The notes under the pieces were generated by a model, which was given only the letters and a program-made list of their open reading frames with translations, was not told where the DNA came from and did not search any database. Shown one piece after another: positions 49,853 through 59,005 of a DNA stretch of 64,000 bases; position 1 is the first letter of the stretch; each line of letters starts with the position of its first letter. Position numbers and translations under genes: made by a program. This stretch comes from Streptomyces sp. PsTaAH-137 (GTDB taxonomy: Bacteria; Actinomycetota; Actinomycetes; Streptomycetales; Streptomycetaceae), in NCBI RefSeq assembly GCF_003259365.1, contig NZ_QLLY01000003.1:62001-126000 (forward strand). The letters are read 5' to 3'.

Positions 49853-50781
49853 CGCACCGACTGCCGTTCGCGCTGCCCCGCCTCGGGATCGGCACCGCGC
49901 CCCTCGGCGGGCTCTTCGAGGAGGTCTCCGAGGAGGCCGCCGCGGCCACCGTCGAGGCGGCGGCGCGGGCCGGTATCCGGTACTTCGACACGGCGCCCCG
50001 CTACGGTCACGGACAGGCCGAGCGGCGGCTCGGCCGGCTGCTCGGCCCGGCCGGGATCAGCGACCCGGTGATCTCCACGAAGACGGGCTGGCTGCTGCGC
50101 CCGCAGCCGGACGGCTCGCCCGGCGAGGTCGTCACGGACTGGACGGAGCGCGGCATCCGGGAGTCCCTGGAGTCGAGCCTGACCCGCCTGGGCCGCGACA
50201 GCGTCGACATCCTGTACCTCCACGACCCCGACGACTACCCGGACGAGATCCGCCGCACCGCGTACCCGGCGGTGCGCAGGCTGCGGGACGAGGGGCTGAT
50301 CCGGGCGATCGGCTTCGGGATGAACCACAGCAAGCAACTCGCCTCCTACGTGGACGAGTTCGAGGTCGACGTCGTGCTGATCGCGGGCCGGTTCTCGCTG
50401 CTCGACCACGAGGCGCTGGACACGCTGCTGCCGCTGTGCGCCAGGACCGGTACGGCGGTGGTGGTCGGCGGCGTCCTCAACACCGGCCTGCTGGCCGATC
50501 CGTCGCCGGACGCCATGTTCAACTACCGTCCCGTACCGGCCGAGGCGCTGGACAGGGCCCGGCGGTGCCGGGCCCTGTGCGCGGAGTACGGGGTGCCGCT
50601 GCCCGCGGCGGCCCTCCAGTTCCCGTATCTTCACCCGGCCGTCGCCTCCGTCGTCGTCGGCTGCCGTTCGGCGGCCGAGGTGACCGCGAACACAGAGGCG
50701 GCCCGCTTCCTGGTCCCCGACGCCCTGTGGCGGCGGCTCGCGGAGGAGGGCTTCGTACCGGAGTCGCTGCTCAGCCGGTGA
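49849..50781 (+). CDS. Aldo/keto reductase, likely sugar (L-fucose-type) dehydrogenase
   Basis: The 310-residue protein has the tetrad Asp47, Tyr52, Lys78 and His125 (YFDTAPRYGHGQAE, ISTKTGW, LYLHDPDD) and the C-terminal NADP-type segment SVVVGCRSAAEV. It is closest in style to D-threo-aldose/L-fucose 1-dehydrogenases, which oxidise the sugar to the lactone. It is coupled to the previous gene (ATGA), and an amidohydrolase of the lactonase group lies in the same regulon, so an L-fucose oxidation path is likely. Activity on other aldoses is possible. It overlaps the convergent DoxX gene by 11 bases. Confidence 0.88.
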   Translation: MTHRLPFALPRLGIGTAPLGGLFEEVSEEAAAATVEAAARAGIRYFDTAPRYGHGQAERRLGRLLGPAGISDPVISTKTGWLLRPQPDGSPGEVVTDWTERGIRESLESSLTRLGRDSVDILYLHDPDDYPDEIRRTAYPAVRRLRDEGLIRAIGFGMNHSKQLASYVDEFEVDVVLIAGRFSLLDHEALDTLLPLCARTGTAVVVGGVLNTGLLADPSPDAMFNYRPVPAEALDRARRCRALCAEYGVPLPAAALQFPYLHPAVASVVVGCRSAAEVTANTEAARFLVPDALWRRLAEEGFVPESLLSR

Positions 50782-51319
50782 CGGTCTGAAGGGCGCGGTC
50801 GGGCAGGGCGCGGACGGCGTCGGCCGCGTCCCGCACGGTGTGCGTGGTCTCGCGCCGGGCCCGCGCCGCCTGCTTGCGGCCGCTGCTCGCGGCGCCGCGG
50901 GCACGGTAGGCAAGCGACGGCTTGCCGTGGGTGTCGGCCGCCGCGATCAGCAGTCCGCCGATGAGGGACACGTTCTTCACGAAGTGGGTGCGCTGCTGGC
51001 TCCGCCGCTCGGGGTCCTTCTCCTTCCACCAGGCGTGCCCGGCCAGGGTCGTCGGGACGAGCGACCCGGCGAGCGCGAGCGCGGCGAAGCGCGGGGCGAT
51101 CCCGGTGGCGAGCATCAGTCCCGCGCCGATGTGCACCGCGCCGTTCAGCCGGACGAGCTGCTCCGTGTCGTCGGGCAGACGCGGCACGCGGGAGGCCACG
51201 GGCGCGGCGACCGGTTCGGCGGCGGGAGCCACCCGCCCGGGGGCGCGGACGGTGGAGAGCCCTCCGGTGATGAAGACGGAGGCGAGCATCGGACGTGCGT
51301 ATTTCCTCAGTACAGCCAT
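50771..51319 (-). CDS. DoxX-family membrane protein
   Basis: The 182-residue product has four hydrophobic segments and the DoxX pattern RLNGAVHIGAGLMLATGIAPRFAALALAGSLVPTTLAGHAWW. It starts at the ATG at 51319; an in-frame ATG 12 codons upstream adds an unlikely stretch. It has a basic, Arg/Ala-rich C-terminal tail. DoxX-like proteins have roles in membrane redox or transport but no firm function here. The gene is alone, tail-to-tail with the aldo/keto reductase gene. Confidence 0.85.
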   Translation of the reverse strand: MAVLRKYARPMLASVFITGGLSTVRAPGRVAPAAEPVAAPVASRVPRLPDDTEQLVRLNGAVHIGAGLMLATGIAPRFAALALAGSLVPTTLAGHAWWKEKDPERRSQQRTHFVKNVSLIGGLLIAAADTHGKPSLAYRARGAASSGRKQAARARRETTHTVRDAADAVRALPDRALQTVTG

Positions 51320-51472
51320 GAGGACCGCGTTCCCGGGTGCGCGCCGGACACGCATGGCGGTCTCGCCCGGACCGGCGGCTGTCCGTGGCCTGTGCGATCA
51401 TGCGCCGACGATGAGCGGGACCGGCCTGGGGAGAGGCGGGGTCCCGTACCGCGAAAGTCAGGAGCACAGAAC

Positions 51473-52519
51473 GTGATCTCGGGTGGGGAACAGGACGGCT
51501 CGTCCGTCTCGGACGAGGAATGGGAGCGATTCCAGCGGGAGTCGGCGGAGGGGGTACGGGACGCGCCGAAGGAGCCGTCGGCTCGCGCCCGCATGGTGAC
51601 CTGGCGGCTGCGCGAGGAGCAGGGGCCGCCCTCGGGCTGGCGGGAGCACCGGCCGCCGCGGCGGCGGAAGCACTGGTACGTGATCGGGCTGCTGGCCGCG
51701 CTCGCGCTGATCGGCGTCGCGGTGTACCCGGGCCCGCTCAAGGGCTGGTTCGGCGGTGACGACCCGACCGACCCGACCCGCGCGACGCCGGCGGAACCGT
51801 TCCGGGGATCGCCCGCCGCGGACTGGGCGGACGGCGTGGCGGGGCTCGATCTGCCCGAGGCCGCCGCCACCGGCCGGATGAGCAAGGCGCAGGTGGCGCG
51901 GCTGCTGGACCGTACGCGGGACTTCTTCGTGGCGGCGAACCTCGACCCCGACGTCCTGCGCGGCGAGCGGCCGAACTCGGCGATCGCGTACATCGACCCG
52001 CGCCAGGACGACATGCGCACCTTCCTCGCGAAGGCGTTCACGAAGCCCGGGGCGAAGAACGATCCGACGCTGCTGTTCAGCCGCTTCGACCCGGAAAAGG
52101 CGCGGCTCGTCGGCGATGTCGTCAAGGTCCGGGGCACGATGACGTACGAGGAGGCCGCGGGCGGCGGTCTGGAGGTGCACACCGATGTCACGTTCGTGTA
52201 CCCGGTGACCAGCGCCGACGGCAACGGTCAGGACGTGACGCGGACCATCGTGCGCCGCGACATCACGGTCGCCTGGGAGTCCGCGACGGCGCAGGGGGCA
52301 GAGCCCTCAGTGCCCCCGGCACCCTCTACGTTCTCCCTGCGCAGCTTCTACGAGTACGCGACCAACGCCGGCTGTGGCACGAACACCGCTTATCTCGACC
52401 CCGACTTCGGGGCGCACTCGGACGGCGGCGGCGAGGCCGTCGACCCCTACGACCGCAGTGAGCCGCTGGACAGTTCCGGGGGCGGGAACGGGGAGTGCGA
52501 CACCGCGACGCGCTCCTGA
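51473..52519 (+). CDS. Single-TM membrane protein of unknown function
   Basis: The 348-residue protein starts at a GTG preceded by AGGAG. It has an acidic/basic cytoplasmic region of about 60 residues, one membrane helix (HWYVIGLLAALALIGVAVYPG) and an extracellular part of about 260 residues with a beta-rich segment (VHTDVTFVYPVTSADGNGQDVTRTIVRRDITVAW). It ends in a conserved-looking Cys region (NAGCGTNTAY, GNGECDT). I do not recognise the family. The 3' end overlaps a possible small convergent gene. Confidence 0.75.
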   Translation: MISGGEQDGSSVSDEEWERFQRESAEGVRDAPKEPSARARMVTWRLREEQGPPSGWREHRPPRRRKHWYVIGLLAALALIGVAVYPGPLKGWFGGDDPTDPTRATPAEPFRGSPAADWADGVAGLDLPEAAATGRMSKAQVARLLDRTRDFFVAANLDPDVLRGERPNSAIAYIDPRQDDMRTFLAKAFTKPGAKNDPTLLFSRFDPEKARLVGDVVKVRGTMTYEEAAGGGLEVHTDVTFVYPVTSADGNGQDVTRTIVRRDITVAWESATAQGAEPSVPPAPSTFSLRSFYEYATNAGCGTNTAYLDPDFGAHSDGGGEAVDPYDRSEPLDSSGGGNGECDTATRS

Positions 52520-52821
52520 CGCGAGCGGGGGAACGGCGCCGTCGCGGCGGAACCGTGGCAGCCGTCGAGCTCGTCGGGGTCCCCGTCCTCGACGAGCTCG
52601 TCGGAGTCCTCGGGGTCCTCGGCCGCGGCGCTCTCGTCGTCGGGGTCGTCGGCGTACTCCCCGGAGTCGTACGGGTCGGGCTCGTCCGCGTCCTCGGCCT
52701 CCTCCAGGTCCCGCAGCCAGGAGGCGGTGAAGAAGCGTTCGGGGTCGGTCCGCTCGTGCGCCGGGAGCGCCGTCGGGGCTGCCATCACGGCCACCTCGTC
52801 CTCGGGTATCGGTAGGGGCAT
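52447..52821 (-). CDS. Acidic hypothetical protein (124 aa), overlapping neighbour
   Basis: This frame encodes a very acidic protein (clusters of Asp/Glu in residues 40-80) beginning MPLPIPEDEVAVMAAPTALPAHERTD. It is not similar to any family I know. Its last 73 bases overlap the convergent gene ending at 52519, and its Shine-Dalgarno is weak. The segment from residue 28 to 46 (PERFFTASWLRDLEEAEDA) looks protein-like, so it may be real with a shorter true end or start. Confidence 0.45.
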   Translation of the reverse strand: MPLPIPEDEVAVMAAPTALPAHERTDPERFFTASWLRDLEEAEDADEPDPYDSGEYADDPDDESAAAEDPEDSDELVEDGDPDELDGCHGSAATAPFPRSRQERVAVSHSPFPPPELSSGSLRS

Positions 52822-52914
52822 GCCTGCGTAGCGGGACGCCCCGCCGCCTTCAGCAGTAGACCCGAGGCGCCGGGGTCCGGCAGGCCGCGGCGGCCGGTCG
52901 GGTGAATCGCCCGC

Positions 52915-53289
52915 TCAGTTCCAGATCGCCTGGGCGACGGCCGCGCCGACGAGCGCGGAGCCGAGGCCGCCGAGCACGCTGCCGACCACGTTGACCAGCG
53001 CGTAGAAGCGGACGCCCGTCTCCGCGAGGCGCAGGGTCTCGTACGAGAACGTGGAGTACGTCGTCAGCGCCCCGCACAGGCCCGTGCCGACGAGGAGCTG
53101 AAGGTGGGAGGAGGCCGCGCCCGCCATGACGGCGCCGGTGAGCAGGCCGAGGATGAGCGAGCCGACGACGTTCACGGCGAACGTGCCCCAGGGGAACACC
53201 GTGTCGTGCCGGGCCTGCACCGTGCGGTCGGTCAGATAGCGCAGCGGGGCGCCGACCATGGCGCCCGCGATCACCAGAAGCCAGTTCAC
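52915..53289 (-). CDS. crcB: Fluoride exporter FluC/CrcB, subunit 1
   Basis: The 124-residue protein has four membrane helices and the FluC motifs [21 protein letters not shown] and [10 protein letters not shown]. FluC forms a dual-topology channel that expels fluoride; in many actinobacteria two genes encode a heterodimer. The GTG start overlaps the upstream crcB stop (GTGA). No fluoride riboswitch was seen in front of the pair. Confidence 0.93.
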   Translation of the reverse strand: MNWLLVIAGAMVGAPLRYLTDRTVQARHDTVFPWGTFAVNVVGSLILGLLTGAVMAGAASSHLQLLVGTGLCGALTTYSTFSYETLRLAETGVRFYALVNVVGSVLGGLGSALVGAAVAQAIWN

Positions 53290-53807
53290 GCCGCTCCCCC
53301 GCCGTCGGTTCCGCCGGTGCGCCGGACGCGGGCGACCACGCGGCGGGCCAGGTGGGTCGCCGTCCAGACCGCCGTGAGGGCGAGGCACACGGTCAGGGCC
53401 AGGTAGCCGAGCGCGATGCGGGCCTCGTCGCCGTCGGTCAGGGTCCTGATGTCCACGGCGTACGTCGAGAAGGTGGTGAAGCCGCCGAGGACACCGGTGC
53501 CGAAGAACGGGCGGACCAGGCGGTGCACCTGCCACACCTCCGTGATGAGGACCATGAAGACGCCCATCACGGCGCAGCCGACCACGTTCACCCACAGGGT
53601 CGTCCACGGGAAGGCGCCGCTCGCCGTGGGCCACAGCAGCGCGGCGCCGTACCGGGCGCAGGCGCCGACGGCGCCGCCGACCGCGACCACCCCGATCACC
53701 GGGCCCTGTTCCCGCCAGGGCGCGGCGCGCCGGGCGACGGGCCGGGCCGGGGCGGCCTGGGCCGTCTCTACGGGCTCGTTCGGCATAAAGGTGCGGGCCT
53801 TCTTCAC
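53286..53807 (-). CDS. crcB: Fluoride exporter FluC/CrcB, subunit 2
   Basis: The 173-residue protein has a Pro/Ala/Arg-rich extension of about 35 residues and then the four-helix FluC core with [22 protein letters not shown] and [10 protein letters not shown]. It is the upstream member of the crcB pair. The start is uncertain: GTG at 53807 or ATG at 53786, neither with a strong ribosome-binding site. Heterodimer formation with the next gene product is inferred from the coupled arrangement. Confidence 0.92.
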   Translation of the reverse strand: MKKARTFMPNEPVETAQAAPARPVARRAAPWREQGPVIGVVAVGGAVGACARYGAALLWPTASGAFPWTTLWVNVVGCAVMGVFMVLITEVWQVHRLVRPFFGTGVLGGFTTFSTYAVDIRTLTDGDEARIALGYLALTVCLALTAVWTATHLARRVVARVRRTGGTDGGGAA

Positions 53808-53865
53808 GGGCGGGGAGGTCCGAGCCTATCCCGGTGGTCCCGCCCGCGCCGCCGCGGCCCGCCCC

Positions 53866-55632
53866 TCACAGATTCTGTCCGAGCCCCCCGCCGCTCACCA
53901 CGAAACTGCACTGGGTGTACGTGTATCCGGGCTCGATGGTGCCGCCGGCGGCGCGGCTGTTGGCCGTCGCGGCGCCGCCGCTGCCGGGCTTGTGCAGGAA
54001 GTCGTACCGGCCCGCGGGCAGCCGGAGCGTCGTGTGCGGGTACGACGTGCCGCTCGCCCGGCACGCCTTGCTGCGCCCGGCGGACTCGCTGGCGTACGTC
54101 CGGCAGGAGCCGCAGCCGGGGATGGTGACGCGTCCGGTGACCGGGCCGGTGTAGAGGACCTCGACGGGGTCCGGGCCGTCGTTGCTGATCACCAGCTCCA
54201 TGCGGGAGCCGCCCGGGGAGTGCGCCGGAGGCAGCCGCAGGCCCGCCGAGGGCCGCTGCTCGGCAATCTCGGCGGCGATCGCGACCTGCCGGGCGCGGCC
54301 GCGCCGCTTGTCGCTCTTGTAGTCGCCCGCGAAGCCGGTCAGCGTGGTGCGCGCCTCACTGAACTTCTCGTCCTTGAACTGGTCGATGCCACAGGCGTAC
54401 TCGCCGTCGCGCACGGCCCGGTCGACGTCGCCGCCGAGATGAGCGGGGGCGGGCGCGGGCAGTTGCTTCGCGGTGTCGCCGATCTTGCGCAGCGCGTCGG
54501 TGGCACGGCAGGGTTCGGCGCCGTCGAGTTCCCCGGCGCGCTTGTCGACGGCGTCGTGCAGGGCGGGCTCGACCTCGGCGGCCTGCTTCGACTCCGGGAA
54601 CGTGCGCAGGAGTTGACCCAGTTCGCCGCCCTGCCCGTCGCTCTCGCCGGAGCCGAGCTTGCCGGTGCCGCAGGCGAGCAGCGAGGTGGCGAGCCGGGAG
54701 TCGGGCCAGCCGGCCAGGTCGCCGAGGACGGCGCGGTCGATGGACCGGGGCACGTCCCGCAGGTAGACGAGGGGCGCGACGGCCGCGCAGTGGTCGTGGC
54801 CGGCGTAGGGCGCGGCGACGGTCCGGTAGTACGTGACGAGGCTGTCGTGGACCTGGTGCGCGGCCCGGGATCCCGGGTGGTTCTCGGTGAGGTCGTGGTA
54901 GCGGCCGAGAGCGGTGCGGTAGTCGGGGCGGGCCTGTGCGAAGTCCTCGCCCGCGGTCCGCGCGACGAGGGCGTCGGTCCGCTCCAGGCGGTCGAGCAGC
55001 ATCGCCTCCACGGCGTCGTCGCGCAGCGCCCCGTAGCCGATCGCGCCCCCGGCGGGCACGGCGAGCAGCAGCACACCGAGCAGGAGGGCGACAGCCGGTC
55101 TGATCCGCCGGGCGGTGGCCGGTGCGCGCAGGCCGCGGCGGGCGCCGTCCGCCGCCGCGACGAGCAGCAGGACGAGGTATCCGACGACGGCCCAGCGGGG
55201 CACGCCGTCGGGGTCGGCGGGCAGCGCGACGATCAGCAGCCCGGCGGTCGCCGCGAGGCAGAGCGCGGTGAGCGCCCAGTGCCGCAGCAGGGCGTAACCG
55301 AGGCCGAGACCCGAGAGGTTGAGCAGTCCGGTGGCGACGGCGCGGACGGGATCGGCGGGCCCCGGCGGCGGCGCGGGCGGAGGCGGCGGCGGCCCGAACC
55401 GCAGCACCTGCGTGGGGCCGTAGTCCGGCGGCGCCGGGGGCTGCCCCGGCGGCATGGGCGGCATCGCCGGCGCGGGCGTGGGCGGTACCGCGGGCGGCGG
55501 CATCTGCGGTGGCGGCCCGAACCGGCCGCCTTCCGCACTCCCGCCCTCCCCGCTCCCGCCCGCCGCGCTCCCGCCGTCGTCCGCTCCGCTTTCGCGCCCC
55601 GAATTCCCGGACGTGTCCCCCGGCCACCCCAT
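53866..55632 (-). CDS. Proline-rich multi-TM protein with large extracellular domain
   Basis: The 588-residue product has a Gly/Ser/Pro-rich cytoplasmic N terminus of about 90 residues, four hydrophobic segments between about residues 95 and 225, and an exported region of about 360 residues with many Cys (CGSCRTYASESAGRSKACRASG, YTYTQC) and tetratricopeptide-like helices. The ATG at 55632 follows GGGGG. The N-terminal proline run resembles streptomycete membrane proteins of unknown role. No family can be named. Confidence 0.75.
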   Translation of the reverse strand: MGWPGDTSGNSGRESGADDGGSAAGGSGEGGSAEGGRFGPPPQMPPPAVPPTPAPAMPPMPPGQPPAPPDYGPTQVLRFGPPPPPPAPPPGPADPVRAVATGLLNLSGLGLGYALLRHWALTALCLAATAGLLIVALPADPDGVPRWAVVGYLVLLLVAAADGARRGLRAPATARRIRPAVALLLGVLLLAVPAGGAIGYGALRDDAVEAMLLDRLERTDALVARTAGEDFAQARPDYRTALGRYHDLTENHPGSRAAHQVHDSLVTYYRTVAAPYAGHDHCAAVAPLVYLRDVPRSIDRAVLGDLAGWPDSRLATSLLACGTGKLGSGESDGQGGELGQLLRTFPESKQAAEVEPALHDAVDKRAGELDGAEPCRATDALRKIGDTAKQLPAPAPAHLGGDVDRAVRDGEYACGIDQFKDEKFSEARTTLTGFAGDYKSDKRRGRARQVAIAAEIAEQRPSAGLRLPPAHSPGGSRMELVISNDGPDPVEVLYTGPVTGRVTIPGCGSCRTYASESAGRSKACRASGTSYPHTTLRLPAGRYDFLHKPGSGGAATANSRAAGGTIEPGYTYTQCSFVVSGGGLGQNL

Positions 55633-55871
55633 CGCGGTCCCCCAACCGTCAGGTGTCACACCCCTGCTGCAACGATCCGGTCGGACGCCGCACCTGTCAA
55701 TCGGGCACGGCCGGCCGATCGCCCCAACTCCCTTTACTTTCCGACGCCTTGACGCCCTCACGTCGCCCCCATTAACTCAACTCTTGAATTAAGACGCTCG
55801 GGCACACAGCGCAGCATCAGACGCACAAGACGCACCACCAGCACCCGTATCGGGACCATCGGGAGGGAATC

Positions 55872-58800
55872 TTGCGTCACGTCACATCCCCGCACCGTCA
55901 CAGCAGGAGAAGACGGGCGGTCCTGCTGGCCGTCTCCGCGCTCGCCGCGGGACTGCTGCCCCTGACCACCGCCGGACCGGCCGCGTCCGCGGACGATCCG
56001 GCCCCCGTGCCGGTCGACCGCTTCGAGGGCGAGGTGCCCTTCGCCAACCAGCCCGCGGAAGGCATCTTCACCTGGGGCGGCGACAGCGACGATCCGCCGA
56101 AGCTGGAGCTGAAGGAGCGCACGGACGCACCCGAGGGCGCCAAGGTGCTCGAAGGGTCGTACGACATCAGCGGTTACGGCGGTTTCAGCCATGACTTCGC
56201 CGCCGACCAGCCGGCCCACGACTGGTCGGCGCACCGCGGCATCCGCTTCTGGTGGTACGGGGACGGCTCCGGCCGCAAGCTCACCTTCGAGATCAAGGAC
56301 GGCGGCGCGCACGGCGAGGCGTCCGAGCTGTGGAACACGCAGTTCACCGACGACTTCTCCGGGTGGAAGCAGATCGAGCTGCCGTTCACGCAGTTCGCGT
56401 ACCGCACCGACTACCAGCCGGTCGGCGGCATCGACCAGGTCCTCGGTCTCGACAAGATGTGGGGCTACGCGGTCACCCTGCCCACCGGGTCGAAATCGCA
56501 GTTCGCCATGGACGGCGTGGAGTTGTACGGCAAGGCCGACCCGGCGCTGCGCGCGTCGGTGACGACGGACGCCGCCGTGTACCCGGTGAAGGAGGGCGGC
56601 TCGGCGAAGGTGAAGCTGTCCGTGACGACCACGGGCAATGTGCCGGTCGCCGACGACGTCACCGTCGCGTACGCCACCGAGGGCGGCACGGCGACGGCGG
56701 GCAAGGACTACACGCCCGTCAGCGGCACGGTCACCTTCCCGGCGGGCACCGCGTCCGGCGCGACGAAGACGGTCACAGTCGCCACGGCGAAGGACCGTGA
56801 GAAGGCGGAGAACGCCGAGACGATCCCGCTGAAGCTCACCGTGACCGGCGCCAAGGCGCCCGCCGAGACGCCCCAGGTGGTCGTCGACGCGCACGGCCTG
56901 CCGTACCTCGACGCCAAGCTTCCGGTCAGGAAGCGGGTCGCCGACCTCGTCTCCCGGATGTCCCTCGCGGAGAAGGCCGGTCAGATGACGCAGGCCGAGC
57001 GGGGCGGTGTGGGCGCGGGCGGGGACGTGTCCTCGTACGACCTGGGTTCGCTGCTCTCCGGCGGCGGTTCGACGCCGACGCCGAACACCGCGGCGGCCTG
57101 GGCCAAGATGATCGACGGCTTCCAACTGCGGGCGCAGGCCACCCGGTTCCAGATCCCGCTGATCTACGGCGTGGACGCGGTGCACGGGCACAACAACCTG
57201 GCCGGCGCCACGATCATGCCGCACAACATCGGCATCGGCGCGACGCGTGACGCCGCGCTCGCCGAGAGGACCGGCGCGGTGACCGCGTCCGAGGTGCGGG
57301 CGACCGGTGTCCCGTGGGACTTCGCGCCCTGCCTGTGCGTCTCACGCGACGAGCGCTGGGGCCGCTCCTACGAGTCGTTCGGCGAGGACCCGGCGCTCGT
57401 CAAGAAGATGGAGACGATGATCCAGGGCTTCCAGGGCCGCGCCGACGGCTCGGACCTGGACCGTGACGACAAGGTGCTGGCCACCGCCAAGCACTTCGTC
57501 GGCGACGGCGGCACCGCGTACGGCTCGTCGACCACGGGCTCGTACACGATCGACCAGGGCGTCACGACCGTGACCCGGCAGGAGCTGGAGGCGGTGCACC
57601 TCGCGCCGTTCGGCGACGCGGTGAAGCGGGGTGTCGGCACGGTGATGCCGTCGTACTCGTCGCTCGACGTCATCGGCGACGGCGAGGGCCCGGTCAAGAT
57701 GCACGGCGACGCCAAGATGATCAACGGCGAGCTGAAGGACAAGCTGGGCTTCGAGGGCTTCGTCATCAGCGACTACAACGGCATCGACCAGATCCCGGGC
57801 GACTACAAGAGCGACGTGCGTACGTCCGTGAACGCGGGCGTCGACATGGTCATGGCGCCGTACTCCTACAAGGAGTTCCGTGACGACCTGGTCGGCGAGG
57901 TCGAGGCCGGCCACGTCTCGCGGAAGCGGATCGACGACGCCGTGTCGCGCATCCTGACCCAGAAGTTCAGGCTGGGCCTGTTCGAGCACCCGTACGCGAA
58001 CACGGCGAACGCCGACCGGATCGGCAGCGCCGCGCACCGCGCCGTCGCCCGGCAGGCGGCGGCCGAGTCGCAGGTGCTCCTGAAGAACGACGGCGGCGTG
58101 CTGCCGCTGAAGAAGTCGCAGAAGGTGTACGTCGCCGGGTCCAACGCCGACGACATCGGCAACCAGACCGGCGGCTGGACCATCACCTGGCAGGGCGCGT
58201 CCGGGAACATCATCGACGGGACGACCGTCCTCCAGGCGATGCGGAAGGCCGCCCCGGGCGCCACGGTGTCGTACTCGAAGGACGCCTCGGCGCCGACGGC
58301 AGGCTACGACGTGGGCGTGGTCGTGGTCGGCGAGACCCCGTACGCGGAGGGCATGGGCGATGTCGGCAACGGCAACGACCTGGAGCTGACCGCAGCCGAC
58401 AAGGCGGCCGTCGACAAGGTCTGCGGCGCGATGAAGTGCGTGGTGCTCGTGGTGTCGGGGCGGCCGCAGCTCATCGGCGACCGGCTCGGCGAGATCGACG
58501 GGCTCGTGGCGTCCTGGCTGCCCGGCACGGAGGGCGACGGCGTCGCCGACGTGCTCTACGGCAGGAAGCCCTTCACCGGTCAACTCCCGGTCACCTGGCC
58601 GAAGTCGGAGTCCCAGCTGCCGATCAACGTGGGCGACGCCTCGTACGATCCGCAGTTCCCCTACGGCTACGGGCTGACGACGCTGACGAAGGCGTCGGGG
58701 AAGGGCGAGCGCACGCTCCTGGCCCTCGCGGGCTCGGCACGGCACGTGCGCGACGCGAAGGCCGGACAGGCGCTCGTGACCGCGGCGCGGCTGATCGTCC

Positions 58801-58928
58801 AGGAGAAGGCGGGCGGCTCGGTGCGGGAGGCGTGGGCCAAGCCGTTCGCGGACGCCGACCACCTGGCGCTGAGCGGCGACTACGCGGGCGCGCTGGCGAA
58901 GCTGATCACTGCCTACAAGGGAGCGTGA
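55872..58928 (+). CDS. Secreted multidomain GH3 beta-glucosidase
   Basis: The 1018-residue protein has a twin-Arg-like basic N terminus and signal peptide (about residues 1-42), a CBM11/CIA30-like carbohydrate-binding domain (about 45-225), a Calx-beta-like linker domain (about 235-335) and a GH3 catalytic region. The nucleophile is Asp634 in FVISDYNGI, with KHFVGDG and the later E-containing loop of exo-1,4-beta-glucosidases. It releases glucose from cello- or beta-glucan oligosaccharides outside the cell. The TTG start is supported by GGGAGGGA directly upstream. The promoter region is AT-rich for this genome (55770-55800). It ends just before the NodB-like gene. Confidence 0.92.
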   Translation: MRHVTSPHRHSRRRRAVLLAVSALAAGLLPLTTAGPAASADDPAPVPVDRFEGEVPFANQPAEGIFTWGGDSDDPPKLELKERTDAPEGAKVLEGSYDISGYGGFSHDFAADQPAHDWSAHRGIRFWWYGDGSGRKLTFEIKDGGAHGEASELWNTQFTDDFSGWKQIELPFTQFAYRTDYQPVGGIDQVLGLDKMWGYAVTLPTGSKSQFAMDGVELYGKADPALRASVTTDAAVYPVKEGGSAKVKLSVTTTGNVPVADDVTVAYATEGGTATAGKDYTPVSGTVTFPAGTASGATKTVTVATAKDREKAENAETIPLKLTVTGAKAPAETPQVVVDAHGLPYLDAKLPVRKRVADLVSRMSLAEKAGQMTQAERGGVGAGGDVSSYDLGSLLSGGGSTPTPNTAAAWAKMIDGFQLRAQATRFQIPLIYGVDAVHGHNNLAGATIMPHNIGIGATRDAALAERTGAVTASEVRATGVPWDFAPCLCVSRDERWGRSYESFGEDPALVKKMETMIQGFQGRADGSDLDRDDKVLATAKHFVGDGGTAYGSSTTGSYTIDQGVTTVTRQELEAVHLAPFGDAVKRGVGTVMPSYSSLDVIGDGEGPVKMHGDAKMINGELKDKLGFEGFVISDYNGIDQIPGDYKSDVRTSVNAGVDMVMAPYSYKEFRDDLVGEVEAGHVSRKRIDDAVSRILTQKFRLGLFEHPYANTANADRIGSAAHRAVARQAAAESQVLLKNDGGVLPLKKSQKVYVAGSNADDIGNQTGGWTITWQGASGNIIDGTTVLQAMRKAAPGATVSYSKDASAPTAGYDVGVVVVGETPYAEGMGDVGNGNDLELTAADKAAVDKVCGAMKCVVLVVSGRPQLIGDRLGEIDGLVASWLPGTEGDGVADVLYGRKPFTGQLPVTWPKSESQLPINVGDASYDPQFPYGYGLTTLTKASGKGERTLLALAGSARHVRDAKAGQALVTAARLIVQEKAGGSVREAWAKPFADADHLALSGDYAGALAKLITAYKGA

Positions 58929-58965
58929 CCCAGGTCACCTGACAGTAAACGTGCAGCTCAGACAG

Positions 58966-58998
58966 CTATACACTCGGTGTACAACCTCTGTGTATAGT
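58966..58998 (+). promoter_or_regulatory. Promoter with operator-like half-sites, possible leaderless start
   Basis: TATAGT (58993-58998) lies 7 bases before the ATG at 59006, so transcription would start at or next to the ATG. Overlapping it are CTATACAC (58966-58973) and GTGTATAG (58990-58997), a perfect 8-base inverted repeat, and a nested TACAC-TCG-GTGTA palindrome (58969-58981). A repressor bound here would block the promoter. Confidence 0.6.
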
Positions 58999-59005
58999 GC
59001 ACGCC

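Noticed and set aside
53808..53865. A fluoride riboswitch before the crcB pair
   Set aside because: The short leader has no recognisable riboswitch core, and only 58 bases separate the gene from its neighbour's end.
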